64,000 nucleotides of DNA from NCBI RefSeq assembly GCF_004331455.1, contig NZ_SJJR01000023.1, positions 37,912-101,911 of the forward strand. The letters run 5' to 3'. Position numbers and translations under genes: made by a program. Positions within the stretch are counted from its first letter, which is position 1. Each line of letters begins with the position of its first letter. This DNA is from Micromonospora zingiberis. Lineage in GTDB: Bacteria; Actinomycetota; Actinomycetes; Mycobacteriales; Micromonosporaceae. Below are positions 17,910-27,187 of the stretch, one piece after another. The notes under the pieces are model-generated. The model ran no database searches. It had not been told where the DNA came from and saw only the letters and a program-made list of their open reading frames with translations.

Positions 17910-18920
17910 TCAGCCCTCCGGCTGTTGCTGGTTGACCCCGATGATGTCGACGATCCGCTCCAGGTCGTCCACCGTCGCGAACTCGATGGTGATTTTGCCC
18001 TTGCTCCGCCCGATGTCGACCTTGACGCGGGTGTCGAAGCGGTCGGAGAGCCGATCGGCGAGATCGTCCAGCCCGGGAGCATGCGGCTTCGCGCGTCGCT
18101 TCGCCGACTCCTTCTTGCCCGTCCCCTCGCTCAGCGAGAGCGCGACGATTTCCTCCGTGGCCCGTACCGACAGTCCTTCGGCCACGATCCGCAGCGCGAG
18201 CTGTTCCTGCGCCTGCGGGTCCTCCAGGCTCAGCAGTGCGCGGGCGTGTCCCGCCGAGAGCACTCCGGCGGCGACCCGCCGCTGCACCTGTGCCGGCAGG
18301 TTCAGCAGCCGGATGGTGTTGGAGATCTGCGGCCGGCTGCGGCCGATCCGGCGGGCCAACTCCTCGTGGGTCGCACCGAACTCCTCCAGCAACTGCTGGT
18401 AGGCCGCAGCCTCCTCCAGCGGGTTGAGGTTGGCCCGGTGGATGTTTTCCAGCAGCGCGTCGCGCAGCATGGCGTCGTCGCGGGTGTCCCGCACGATCGC
18501 CGGGATGGTTTCCCGATCGACGGCCTGGGCAGCCCGCCAGCGCCGCTCACCCATGACGAGTTCGAACTTCTCGTCATCGAGCTGCCGCACCACGATCGGT
18601 TGGAGGAAGCCGACCTCCCGGATGGAGGTCTTCAGTTCCTCCAGCGCTTCCTCGTCGAAGACCTGCCGGGGCTGCTTCGGGTTGGGCACGATCGAGTCGA
18701 CCGGGATTTCGGCGAAGCGTGCGCCGGGCACCGGGCTCAGAATCGGATCAGGCTCGGTCGCCGGAGCTGGCGATGGCACGGCGGGTGGTACGTCGGCGGT
18801 CGACACTCCGCTCGCTGCGGCCGGGATCACGGCGGAGCCAGCACCCGCCTCCGGTGCCGGCCCGGTCGGGATCAGCGCACCCAGGCCCCGTCCCAGACCG
18901 CCCCGAGGACGGTTCTTCAT
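17910..18920 (-). CDS. parB: Chromosome-partitioning protein ParB (CTPase clamp)
   Basis: 336 residues. Binds parS, loads as a CTP-dependent sliding clamp and organises the origin for segregation. Seen: an N-terminal GGLGRGLGALIP box that contacts ParA, IPVDSIVPNPKQPR, the CTP-binding motif GERRWRA, ENIHRANLNPLEEA, the HTH (THEELARRIGRSRPQISNTIRLL), and a C-terminal dimerisation region (KGKITIEFATVDDLERIVDII). It follows parA by 27 bases in the same direction. Five perfect parS sites lie within 5 kb. Confidence 0.97.
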   Translation of the reverse strand: MKNRPRGGLGRGLGALIPTGPAPEAGAGSAVIPAAASGVSTADVPPAVPSPAPATEPDPILSPVPGARFAEIPVDSIVPNPKQPRQVFDEEALEELKTSIREVGFLQPIVVRQLDDEKFELVMGERRWRAAQAVDRETIPAIVRDTRDDAMLRDALLENIHRANLNPLEEAAAYQQLLEEFGATHEELARRIGRSRPQISNTIRLLNLPAQVQRRVAAGVLSAGHARALLSLEDPQAQEQLALRIVAEGLSVRATEEIVALSLSEGTGKKESAKRRAKPHAPGLDDLADRLSDRFDTRVKVDIGRSKGKITIEFATVDDLERIVDIIGVNQQQPEG

Positions 18921-18947
18921 GCCACGCCTCCCAGCGCCTCGTCCGCA

Positions 18948-20228
18948 CTACGCATTCCGGCTCACCGGCTCCTTGACGCCCCGCTCGGCAATTTCCTGGG
19001 CCGCCTCGAAGTAGCTTGTCGCACCCCGTGAACCGGGATCGTAGGTCATCACCGACTGGCCGTAGCTGGGCGCCTCGGAGACCCGGACGTTACGCGGAAT
19101 CACCGCCTGGAGCACCTTGTCGCCGAAGTGGTTCCGCACGTCCTGCTCGACCGCGTCGGCGAGCCGGGTACGGCGGTCGTACATGGTGAGCAGGATGGTG
19201 GAGACCTCAAGCCGGGGGTTGAGGTGTTGCCGGACCAGGTTGATGTTGTTGATCAGCTGGTTCAGCCCTTCGAGCGCGTAGTACTCGCACTGGATCGGGA
19301 TGAGGACCTCCTGGGCGGCGACCAACGCGTTCACCGTCAGCAGGCCCAGCGAGGGCGGACAGTCGATGAAGACGTAGTCGAAGTGCCCGGGGTAGGCGGT
19401 GATGGCCCGGGCCAGTCGCGATTCACGGGCCACCACGGACACCAGCTCGATCTCCGCGCCAGCGAGGTCGATCGTGGCCGGTACGCACCAGAGGTTGGGG
19501 ATGCCCTCGACCGCTTGGGCCACGTCCTCCAGCGGCACGCTGTTGATAAGGCAGTCGTACACGTCGGGCACGCCGGTGTGGTGCGGGACGTTGAGTCCGG
19601 TGGAGGCGTTGCCCTGCGGGTCGAGGTCGACCACGAGCACCCGGTTTCCGTGCAGGGCGAGCGCCACTGCCAGGTTGACCGTGGTCGTGGTCTTACCCAC
19701 GCCGCCCTTCTGGTTCGCGACGCACATGACCCGGGTCCGCTCCGGCCGAGGCATGGTCACCTCGCCACTGGGATTCAGGATCTGCACGGCGCGCATCGCC
19801 TCCATAGCCAACGGTGGGTCATCCTCTTCGCGCGTCGGGGTTTCACGTGAAACGTACGCGGCCTCGGCGGCCGTCGGGTCGTAGGGCCCGGCGGGCGTGT
19901 CGGACCCGGGCCGGGGCTCCGGCACCGGCTGGTACGACGTCGCGGACTCGAAGCGTGCCGACGCCGAGGTGTTTCGGCGCATCGGGATCACGCGTGCGTC
20001 CGGGCTGGCGTTGGCCGGGCGGCCCGCACCCTCTGGCGCCTCTCGCCCGGCCGATTCCTCCCCGGCCGGGTTCCAGGGCACCCCGGGCGGGGGAGCCTCC
20101 CGGCGGGACGCTGACGGGTCCTGCGGGGCCCCGGAGGGCCGCCAACCCGGGTATTCGGTTTCACGTGAAACAGGGTCGCCCGCTGACCCGGTCACGCGCG
20201 GATCGTCATACCTGCCGTCGTCATGCAC
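18948..20228 (-). CDS. parA: Chromosome-partitioning ATPase ParA
   Basis: Deviant Walker-type ATPase that moves ParB-parS complexes. 426 residues from GTG 20228, with a long polar N-terminal extension of about 165 residues before the Walker A motif NQKGGVGKTTTTVN. Then LVVDLDPQGNAS, DYVFIDCPPSLG and the C-terminal RNVRVSEAPSYGQSVMTYD follow. Two parS palindromes lie within the extension and are translated in frame as VSRET (near residues 20 and 126). A start further downstream would shorten the extension, but the open frame and codon use support translation over this part. Confidence 0.95.
   Translation of the reverse strand: MHDDGRYDDPRVTGSAGDPVSRETEYPGWRPSGAPQDPSASRREAPPPGVPWNPAGEESAGREAPEGAGRPANASPDARVIPMRRNTSASARFESATSYQPVPEPRPGSDTPAGPYDPTAAEAAYVSRETPTREEDDPPLAMEAMRAVQILNPSGEVTMPRPERTRVMCVANQKGGVGKTTTTVNLAVALALHGNRVLVVDLDPQGNASTGLNVPHHTGVPDVYDCLINSVPLEDVAQAVEGIPNLWCVPATIDLAGAEIELVSVVARESRLARAITAYPGHFDYVFIDCPPSLGLLTVNALVAAQEVLIPIQCEYYALEGLNQLINNINLVRQHLNPRLEVSTILLTMYDRRTRLADAVEQDVRNHFGDKVLQAVIPRNVRVSEAPSYGQSVMTYDPGSRGATSYFEAAQEIAERGVKEPVSRNA
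19840..19853. promoter_or_regulatory. parS site inside parA
   Basis: Perfect GTTTCACGTGAAAC within the parA reading frame, encoding VSRET on the minus strand. Confidence 0.93.
20158..20171. promoter_or_regulatory. parS site inside the parA 5' end
   Basis: Perfect GTTTCACGTGAAAC, 57 bases inside the parA start and also translated as VSRET. Confidence 0.93.
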
Positions 20229-20467
20229 CTGTCATCCCTGCCCGCTTCGGATGGTCGGTCCGCACCCGTCAGCCGGGCCACTCGCGCTGTCTCGCAGAGG
20301 TGTCGCCCGGCAGGAGCGGCAAGCCCGGAGAGATCCATCGCCGCCCGCTCCACACTATCGACGCGCGGCCAGCCTACGGCCCATGGGCGTGGCCGGTCCA
20401 TGTTGAGTTCGCAACCCGCCGGCCGGGGACGCATCATCGGTGACGCCAAGAGCAACGTGAAGCGCGT

Positions 20468-21289
20468 TCACCGTCGGTGGCGGGACCGGTCGCTACGGGT
20501 CTTCTTCGCCGACTTCCGGGACGTCGGCCCCACCATGCGCTCGCGCACGATCTCGACCACGACGGTGGGCGGGTCCACGATCCCTTCCCCGCACCGATGC
20601 AGCACCGGCTCTGCGCCACCGAGGCGATGTACCGCAGGAGCGTGCTCGACGACCTCGTCGGCCGCCGAGGCGCCCTTGAGAGCCACGAGTCGCCCGCCGG
20701 CGACCGTCAGCGGCAAGCACCACGCGGCCAGCCGGTCCAGGGGCGCCACCGCCCGGGCGGTCACCACGTCACCCTGCACCGGCTCGGGCCCGGCGGCGGC
20801 CTCCTCGGCCCGTCCGCGCAGCACCCGTACCGAATCGTGTAGCCCCAGGGCGTCCACCGCTTCGTCAAGGAAGGCGGTGCGACGGGCCAGCGGTTCGAGA
20901 AGCGTCACCTGAAGGTCGGGACGGGCGATGGCGAGCACCAGCCCGGGCAGTCCGGCCCCGGACCCCACGTCGATCAGGGACGCGCCGCTCGGGATCAGTT
21001 CACCCACCACCGCGCAGTTCAGTAGGTGCCGGTCCCAGATCCGAGGTGCCTCGCGGGGTCCGATCAGTCCGCGTACCACCCCGTCGGTAGCCAGCAGTTC
21101 GGCGTACGCGGCAGCCAGGTCGAGGCGGTCGCCGAAGAGTCGCCGGGCCGCCTCGGCCAGGTCGGGGGGCAACACCGCCACGGTCGGGTCGGGCGCCGAT
21201 CCGGGCTGACCGGCATGGACAGCCGGCGGCCCGGGCGGCGTGCCACCCGGGCCGGACGGTGTACCACCCGTGAGGTTGTCTCGGCTCAC
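20468..21289 (-). CDS. rsmG: 16S rRNA m7G527 methyltransferase
   Basis: 273 residues from GTG 21289. Methylates G527 of 16S rRNA with SAM. Motifs: IGPREAPRIWDRHLLNCAVV, SAM motif I LIDVGSGAGLPGLVLAI, LLEPLARRTAFLDEAV, VTARAVAPLDRLAAWCLPL and GGRLVALKG. The N-terminus carries about 40 extra residues rich in Pro and Gly. The start lies 4 bases after the jag stop. Loss of rsmG in actinomycetes is known to give low-level streptomycin resistance. Confidence 0.95.
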   Translation of the reverse strand: MSRDNLTGGTPSGPGGTPPGPPAVHAGQPGSAPDPTVAVLPPDLAEAARRLFGDRLDLAAAYAELLATDGVVRGLIGPREAPRIWDRHLLNCAVVGELIPSGASLIDVGSGAGLPGLVLAIARPDLQVTLLEPLARRTAFLDEAVDALGLHDSVRVLRGRAEEAAAGPEPVQGDVVTARAVAPLDRLAAWCLPLTVAGGRLVALKGASAADEVVEHAPAVHRLGGAEPVLHRCGEGIVDPPTVVVEIVRERMVGPTSRKSAKKTRSDRSRHRR

Positions 21290-21293
21290 CCGC

Positions 21294-21881
21294 TCAGCCC
21301 GCGGGCCGGACGACGATACGCCGGTTGGGCTCGACACCTTCGGACTCGCTCTCCACCCCGTCGATCGCGTTGACCACGTCGTGTACGCACTTGCGCTCGA
21401 ACGCCGACATCGCCTCCAGCCGTACCGCCTCGCCGTGCTCCTTGACCTTCTCGACGGCGTTCCGCGCGACCGCGGCGAGTTCCTTGCGCCGGTTGGCCCG
21501 GTAGCCCCCGACGTCGAGCAGCAGCCGGCTCGGCGACCCGGTCTGCCGGAAGACGGCGAGTCGGGCCAGTTCCTGAAGCGCCTCAAGGGTGGCGCCCCGC
21601 TGGCCGACGAGGTTCTGCAGGCGGCCACCGACCACCTCGACCACCGGACGACCACCCGACACCAACTCGTCGATGTCACCGTCGTAGTCGAGGATGTCGA
21701 GTAGTCCTTCGACGTAGTCGGCAGCGATCTCGCTCTGCCGGAACAGGTCGCCTTCGCCCGCGCCCTTGGACGGCGCCGTCGCCGTCTCGGTCTCCTCAGG
21801 CTCGCCGTCGACCGGAGCCGTCGTCGTCGGCTCGTCGTCGTCCAGGGGCTGGTCGGCGCGGGGGATGCTGGTGTCGGTCAC
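21294..21881 (-). CDS. jag: Jag/KhpB RNA-binding protein (KH and R3H domains)
   Basis: 195 residues. The acidic N-terminus (about residues 1-45) is probably disordered. The KH domain has GGRLQNLVGQRGATLEALQELARL (GxxG-type loop). The R3H domain is RRKELAAVARNAVEKVKEHGEAVRLEAMSAFERKCVHDVV, with the R-x3-H signature in ERKCVH. It sits in the conserved yidC-jag-rsmG order and is thought to act in RNA-level control of envelope growth. Confidence 0.93.
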   Translation of the reverse strand: MTDTSIPRADQPLDDDEPTTTAPVDGEPEETETATAPSKGAGEGDLFRQSEIAADYVEGLLDILDYDGDIDELVSGGRPVVEVVGGRLQNLVGQRGATLEALQELARLAVFRQTGSPSRLLLDVGGYRANRRKELAAVARNAVEKVKEHGEAVRLEAMSAFERKCVHDVVNAIDGVESESEGVEPNRRIVVRPAG

Positions 21882-22095
21882 GGTGTCATCTCCGTACTCG
21901 CTCGGCCGGACCTGAGGTCCGCTGGTTTCCCGGGGCCGGCGGGACGTCGCCGGTGCCCACGGGCACGTCTGTAGGGCGAGTCTCGCCCGTTCACCGCGTC
22001 CTGCGCGGCGCTTCGCGCTTGCGGCGCCTGCCCTGTGGGCGGCTGCACGTCACGCGGCGGGCCGCCGCCGGCTTCCCGGCGACGGCCCGGATCGT

Positions 22096-23085
22096 TCAGC
22101 CCTGCCGCTTGGCGGGGCGGCCCTTCTTCGGGTTGGCCGGCTTCGCGCCCGGCTTCGGGCCGGCGACCTTCGGCGCAGCGGGCTTGGCCGGTTCCGGCGC
22201 GGGCTTGCTGCGGCCGAACAGGCCGGTGGTCTTCGCCGGCTGCGTGCCGTTACGCCCGCCGGTGCTCGGCTTGCTGGTGGCGGTCACCGGCGGCGGGAAC
22301 TTACGCAGCACCCACTGCTGCTGGCCGAGGGTGAAGAGGTTGTTGGTGACCCAGTAGATGATCACGCCGATCGGGAAGATCGCGCCGGAGACCAGCAGCG
22401 ACAGCGGGATGCCGTAGAGCATCAGGCGCTGGATCATCCGCTGCTGCGGGTCCTCCGCCCAACCGGTCTTGAGGATCATCTGCCGGCTGGTGAGGTAGGT
22501 GGTGCCCATCATCACCAGCACCAGGACGCCGGCCATGACCTTGACGACGGTGCCGTTCGCCCCGAGCTGCGCCAGCTCCGCCGCCGTCGAGCCGAACTTG
22601 CTGGCGATCGGGGCGGTGAAGAGGGTGGCGTCGGAGGCGCTGTTGAACTGGTCGACCGTCCAGCCGTAGATGTCCTTGTTGGTCTTGGCCGGGTCCGGGT
22701 TGAGGCGCCGCAGTACGTGGAAGAGGCCGAGGAAGACAGGGATCTGGAGGAACATCGGAAGGCAGCCCATCAACGGGTTGGCCTTTTCCTTCCGGTAGAG
22801 CTCCATCATCTCTTTCTGGAGCGTCTCCCGGTCACCCTTGTGCTTCTCCTGCAGGGCCTTCACCTGCGGTTGGAGGGCCTGCATCGCCCGCTGCGACTTG
22901 ATCTGCTTGACGAAGACCGGGAAAAGGATCACCCGGACGGTGACCACCAGGAAGATGATGGCCAGGATCCAGGACCAGTTGGTCCCGAGGACGCTGGCCT
23001 CCGGAACCCCGATGGCGTCCCAGGCCGAATGCCAGGCCAGCAGGATCCACGAGATCGCGTAGTAGATCCAGTCGAGACTAAACAC
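22096..23085 (-). CDS. yidC: Membrane protein insertase YidC
   Basis: 329 residues. Inserts membrane proteins alone or with SecYEG. The short N-terminal type without the large periplasmic domain: N-terminal membrane segments (WSWILAIIFLVVTVRVILFPVF with the positively charged groove Arg), the cytoplasmic coiled hairpin QALQPQVKALQEKHKGDRETLQKEM, the segment PLMGCLPMFLQIPVFLGLFHVL and a final pair ending in IGVIIYWVTNNLFTLGQQ. The C-terminal tail of about 60 residues is Lys/Pro-rich, as in actinobacteria, where it may touch ribosomes. GTG 23085 directly follows the yidD stop. Confidence 0.96.
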   Translation of the reverse strand: MFSLDWIYYAISWILLAWHSAWDAIGVPEASVLGTNWSWILAIIFLVVTVRVILFPVFVKQIKSQRAMQALQPQVKALQEKHKGDRETLQKEMMELYRKEKANPLMGCLPMFLQIPVFLGLFHVLRRLNPDPAKTNKDIYGWTVDQFNSASDATLFTAPIASKFGSTAAELAQLGANGTVVKVMAGVLVLVMMGTTYLTSRQMILKTGWAEDPQQRMIQRLMLYGIPLSLLVSGAIFPIGVIIYWVTNNLFTLGQQQWVLRKFPPPVTATSKPSTGGRNGTQPAKTTGLFGRSKPAPEPAKPAAPKVAGPKPGAKPANPKKGRPAKRQG

Positions 23086-23373
23086 TCAGGCTCCAGTCAC
23101 GTCGGCAGCTCGGCGGCCGCCCGGCTCTGGCACCGGGTCGTATCCACCAGGATTGAATGGATGGCAGCGCGACAGCCGCCGGACCGTCAGACCGGCTCCC
23201 CGAAGCGCACCGTGCCGGGTCACCGCCTCCAGGGCGTACGCACTGCACGACGGGTAGAACCGACAGCGGGCCGGCAGCGCCGGACTTATCCACCGACGGT
23301 ACGCGACGATAGGAAGGGTCAGCATCCGGGCACCGGCGGTAGCCGGACGCCCCACAGTCGGGTCGCCGCTCAC
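23086..23373 (-). CDS. yidD: Membrane protein insertion efficiency factor YidD
   Basis: 95 residues, the usual short YidD (DUF37). Core: YRRWISPALPARCRFYPSCSAYALEAVTRHGALRG, then RLSRCHPFNPGGYDPVP. The conserved Cys residues and the amphipathic N-terminus are present. It overlaps the rnpA 3' end by 4 bases and abuts yidC. Confidence 0.95.
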   Translation of the reverse strand: MSGDPTVGRPATAGARMLTLPIVAYRRWISPALPARCRFYPSCSAYALEAVTRHGALRGAGLTVRRLSRCHPFNPGGYDPVPEPGGRRAADVTGA

Positions 23374-23783
23374 CGGCGCCGCCCACGGCTGATCCGCGCG
23401 GCGTTCAGCGCGGCATCCAGGTCGGCACCGAGCCGCTGGTACGTGGCCTCGGCGGTGGCCGGCAGGGCCCGTACGACGAGGGTGCTTCCGGCCGGCAGGT
23501 CGGGCAGCCGTTCCCGAACCAGGTGCCGCAACCGGCGGCGGACCTTGTTCCGGACCACGGCGGGCCCGACGGCCTTGGAAACCACGAAACCGGCGCGGGA
23601 CACCGGCGCGGAGTCTTCCTCCACGCCGCCCCGCGCCGGTTCCGGCGGGACGTCTGCTGTGCCCTCGGTGGTCACCGGCAGGGTCAGATGCACGACAAGT
23701 GTGCCCCGACCAGCCCGACGGCCACTGCGGACCGCTGCGGCGAAGTCGCTACTGCGCCGCAGTCGCTGCGCGGCTGCCAGCAC
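23370..23783 (-). CDS. rnpA: Ribonuclease P protein component
   Basis: 137 residues. Protein subunit of RNase P, which matures tRNA 5' ends. Motifs: LRRSSDFAAAVRSGRR, RAGFVVSKAVGPAVVRNKVRRRLRHLVRERL (RNR signature) and ALPATAEATYQRL. An acidic insert of about 25 residues (TTEGTADVPPEPARGGVEED) separates the first two strands, making it longer than typical RnpA of about 115 residues. It starts 34 bases after rpmH. Confidence 0.94.
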   Translation of the reverse strand: MLAAAQRLRRSSDFAAAVRSGRRAGRGTLVVHLTLPVTTEGTADVPPEPARGGVEEDSAPVSRAGFVVSKAVGPAVVRNKVRRRLRHLVRERLPDLPAGSTLVVRALPATAEATYQRLGADLDAALNAARISRGRRR

Positions 23784-23817
23784 GACTGCCAGTTCCCGGG
23801 TGCGGGCCCGGTCGGCC

Positions 23818-23955
23818 TCAGGCCGACAGGCGGGCGCGGCCCTTGGCGCGACGGGTCGAAAGGATGGCGCGGCCGGCCCGGGTGCGCATACGCAGCCGGA
23901 AGCCGTGGGTCTTCGCGCGCCGGCGGTTGTTCGGCTGGTAGGTGCGCTTGCTCAC
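23818..23955 (-). CDS. rpmH: 50S ribosomal protein L34
   Basis: 45 residues from GTG 23955: begins SKRTYQPNNRRRAKTHGF and continues RLRMRTRAGRAILSTRRAKGR, the invariant L34 pattern. First gene of the leftward operon, divergent from dnaA. Confidence 0.97.
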   Translation of the reverse strand: MSKRTYQPNNRRRAKTHGFRLRMRTRAGRAILSTRRAKGRARLSA

Positions 23956-24604
23956 GTCAGGCTCTCCGTTGTCGGACGGCCCCGGGCGAAAATCGCCGAG
24001 GTCGTGGTGGTCCAGGCCGCCGCGGTGGTGGCCTCGATCGGTGCTGCCCAGACGGTGCGATGGCCGCACACACTCCACGACGTCTTGAGGACGCCGAGAG
24101 CGACCGCAGGCAGCAAGCACCCACCACCCTAGCAGAGGGCGTGAGAGCAGCCCCTCCAGCGTAGGTCGGGGTGCAATCACCGTCAAACTAGCGAATCCGT
24201 ACGGTCACCTGCGGCGAAGCACGACCGAAGCGGTGGTTTTCGCTCATGCCGACAAGGGGGCAGGCGCGTCGACGGTTGATGATGCGGCGACAACGCTGTT
24301 ACCGTGCCCGATTGCGGTCAGCGTCTCCAGGTCCGGGATGTCGCCGGCAGGGCAAGACCGGACACGGTGGTGAATCGTTCGGCACGGTGAACCCCGCTTC
24401 AGCACCCGGCACGGCAGGGGGTAGGTCCGACCCACCGCCCGGCGGGCGGCCACAATCGGTCGGTACACAGGCTGTGGACAACTTGTGGAGAACGACCGGG
24501 TGGGACGACCGGGTGGGTTACAGGTCACACCCGCTCGGCACTGGGCCTACGGATGGCCGGGGGACGGCGGCGTCCGGGAGCAGAGGCGAGGGGGTGGCAC
24601 GACG
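23956..24604. other. rpmH-dnaA divergent promoter region
   Basis: About 650 bases with no credible gene. A TTGTCCACA-type DnaA box (TGTGGACAA at 24473-24481) is followed by a related CTTGTGGAG, about 125 bases upstream of the dnaA start, suggesting DnaA autoregulation. Confidence 0.6.
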
Positions 24605-26422
24605 GTGGCCGGTACGACCGACCTTGCCGCGGTGTGGACGGCGACCACGGACGAACTCGCCGACGAGATCATCTCCGCGCAGCAGCGGGCGTACCTGCGG
24701 CTGACCCGACTACGGGCGATCGTCGACGACACCGTGCTGCTGTCCGTGCCGGACGCCTTCACCCGGGATGTGATCGAGTCGCGGTTGCGGCCGGCCATCA
24801 CCGAGGCGCTCACCCGTCGGCTGGGCCGCCCGATCCAGGTGGCGGTCACCGTTCGGGCACCCGAGGACGGCCGTACCGAGGGCACCGTCTACCGCAGCAA
24901 CCCGGCGGACGGGCCGGGCGGCCACGACGACCCTCCGGTCACCTTCGGCGGCCCCGTCCCCGGGCAGGACGCGATGGCCGACGACCGCCAGCAGCTCCCG
25001 CTCATCCCCGAGCAACCGCACCCGGACCGGTTCGACCGGCCCGCACCGGATGCGCCCCCCGCCGACGGTGGCCCGCGCACCGGCCCACCCGTGGCCGACG
25101 GTCAGGAAACCCTCTTCGGCGCCGCCTTCGGCGAACCGGCCAACCGGTCCGGCGAGACCAACCGGCGGCCAGCCCCGCGGATGGGCTTCACCGAGCGGGT
25201 CGGCCGCCTGGACCCGCCGACCACCGGTCCGCGCGGCTTCGGCACCCGGTTCGGCGAGGAACCCGGAGTCTCCCCCCGCGACCAACACGTGATCCGGGCG
25301 CTGCCCGGCGACGGTGGCACCGACAGCGGCCCCGGCCGCGGCGACCACCGCCCACGGGACGACCGGCGACTGCCCACCGGCGCGGACAGTGGTGGCAACC
25401 GCCTCAACCCGAAGTACATGTTCGAGACGTTCGTCATCGGCTCGTCGAACCGCTTTGCCCACGCGGCGAGCGTGGCGGTCGCCGAGTCGCCGGCGAAGGC
25501 GTACAACCCGCTGTTCATCTACGGCAGCTCCGGGCTGGGTAAGACCCACCTGCTGCACGCCATCGGGCACTACGCCACCACGCTGGGCAACGCCCGCTCG
25601 GTCCGGTACGTCTCGACCGAGGAGTTCACCAACGACTTCATCAACTCGCTGCGCGACGACAAGACCAGTGCGTTCCAGCGCCGCTACCGCGACGTCGACA
25701 TCCTGCTGATCGACGACATCCAGTTCCTGGAGAACCGCGAGCGGACCCAGGAGGAGTTCTTCCACACCTTCAACACGCTGCACAACGCCAACAAGCAGAT
25801 CGTGATCACCTCCGACCGCTCGCCCAAGCAGCTGGCCACCCTTGAGGACCGGCTGCGGACCCGGTTCGAGTGGGGTCTGCTGGCCGACATCACGCCGCCG
25901 GACCTGGAGACCCGGATCGCGATCCTGCAGAAGAAGGCCGCCCAGGAGCGGCTGTACGCCCCGCCGGACGTGCTGGAGTTCATCGCCTCCCGGGTGTCGA
26001 ACTCGATTCGGGAGTTGGAGGGGGCGCTGATCCGGGTCACCGCCTTCGCCAGCCTGACCCGGTCGAACGTGGAGCTGTCGCTGGCCGAGGAGGTGCTGCG
26101 GGACTTCATCCCGGACGGCGCCGGCCCGGAGATCACCGCCGACCAGATCATGGTCTCCACCGCCGACTACTTCGGGGTGAGCCTGGAGGACCTGCGCGGA
26201 CAGTCCCGTTCCCGGGTGCTGGTCAACGCCCGACAGGTCGCGATGTACCTGTGTCGGGAGCTGACCGAGCTGTCGCTGCCGCGAATCGGGCAGGCATTCG
26301 GTGGCCGGGACCACACCACCGTCATGCATGCCGACCGCAAGATCCGTCAGCAGATGGCCGAGCGGCGCTCGCTCTACAACCAGATCGCCGAGCTGACCAA
26401 CCGGATCAAGCAGAACACCTGA
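24605..26422 (+). CDS. dnaA: Chromosomal replication initiator DnaA
   Basis: 605 residues from GTG 24605. Domain I is at residues about 1-95 (WTATTDELADEIISAQQRAYL), then a long disordered Pro/Gly/Asp-rich domain II (about 100-265), typical of actinobacteria. The AAA+ domain has Walker A GSSGLGKT (about 307-314), Walker B DILLIDDIQFLENRERTQEEF and the arginine-finger region RLRTRFEWG. Domain IV carries the DnaA-box HTH (SRVLVNARQVAMYLCRELT, GGRDHTTVMHADRKI). It binds the many boxes in the region immediately downstream. A strong terminator follows. Confidence 0.97.
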   Translation: MAGTTDLAAVWTATTDELADEIISAQQRAYLRLTRLRAIVDDTVLLSVPDAFTRDVIESRLRPAITEALTRRLGRPIQVAVTVRAPEDGRTEGTVYRSNPADGPGGHDDPPVTFGGPVPGQDAMADDRQQLPLIPEQPHPDRFDRPAPDAPPADGGPRTGPPVADGQETLFGAAFGEPANRSGETNRRPAPRMGFTERVGRLDPPTTGPRGFGTRFGEEPGVSPRDQHVIRALPGDGGTDSGPGRGDHRPRDDRRLPTGADSGGNRLNPKYMFETFVIGSSNRFAHAASVAVAESPAKAYNPLFIYGSSGLGKTHLLHAIGHYATTLGNARSVRYVSTEEFTNDFINSLRDDKTSAFQRRYRDVDILLIDDIQFLENRERTQEEFFHTFNTLHNANKQIVITSDRSPKQLATLEDRLRTRFEWGLLADITPPDLETRIAILQKKAAQERLYAPPDVLEFIASRVSNSIRELEGALIRVTAFASLTRSNVELSLAEEVLRDFIPDGAGPEITADQIMVSTADYFGVSLEDLRGQSRSRVLVNARQVAMYLCRELTELSLPRIGQAFGGRDHTTVMHADRKIRQQMAERRSLYNQIAELTNRIKQNT

Positions 26423-26442
26423 GGCGTACGCCACCAGAGCGG

Positions 26443-26472
26443 CCCGGCCGGGAGCATCCGGCCGGGTTTTTT
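26443..26472 (+). terminator. Intrinsic terminator after dnaA
   Basis: CCCGGCCGG (26443-26451) pairs with CCGGCCGGG (26458-26466), followed by six T (26467-26472). Confidence 0.92.
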
Positions 26473-26519
26473 GGTGCCCTCGGGTTGACCCTCGACGAGG
26501 TGTAGGCCACACCATCGAG

Positions 26520-27010
26520 GGCGTGACCGCACAGGCTCCCGCTCGTTGTCCACAACTTGTTGTCCACCGCCGGTGGAAAACCACGGAGCGCTCCCATCCG
26601 GTTACCCACAGGCTGTGGAGAAACCCTGGGGACAACCCTGTGGACGCCTGGGGATGGCTGGGGACAGCCGCCCGCTCTGTCCACCGAAGACGGCCGCCCT
26701 GTGGGCGAGCTGTTGAAGGTTCTGGGGATAACAGCCCGGACGGCGTCCCCGTCCATCCACAGGGGTGGGGAGAAAGTCGGTGGATTACCGGTGGACAACC
26801 GGTGGACAACGGTGGACAACCGGGGGCGCACCGACGACCTGTGGACTACCGGACCGGTTGTACCCCTGGTTCTCCACAGCAAAACCACCGGTGGATAACC
26901 ACTCTGACCTGCGCTGATACGAGTTCTCCACAGTTTGCACAGGTGCGATGAAGACGATGGGTTATCTCTTCTAAAAGAACGAAAACCAATCATCACCGTT
27001 GGACTTCCTG
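26520..27010. other. oriC: Chromosomal replication origin oriC
   Basis: Lies between dnaA and dnaN. DnaA boxes include TTGTCCACA 26546-26554, TTGTCCACC 26560-26568, TTACCCACA 26602-26610, a head-to-tail run at 26779, 26790, 26801 and 26811 (about 10-11 bp apart), GGTGGATAA at 26890-26898 and TTCTCCACA at 26924-26932. The most AT-rich part of the region, 26944-27003, is the likely unwinding element. A second smaller gap part up to 27187 holds the dnaN promoter. Confidence 0.95.
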
Positions 27011-27187
27011 TGGATCGGCCGATGGCTGTCGGAGGTACCCGTCAGCATCGACACGATCCATGGGGTCGGGCGCACAGCCGATACCCTCGCGCCCTAAGGT
27101 GCGATGGGTACCCGCACGCCAGGCGGGTCGGTGGGCAGCGGCCGGCATGAGAGAGTTGACGACGTCGACGTCGACGCGGAGGCATTA

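Noticed and set aside
16845..19031. Plus-strand frame of 728 residues through parB
   Set aside because: Antisense to parB and made of low-complexity DNA upstream.
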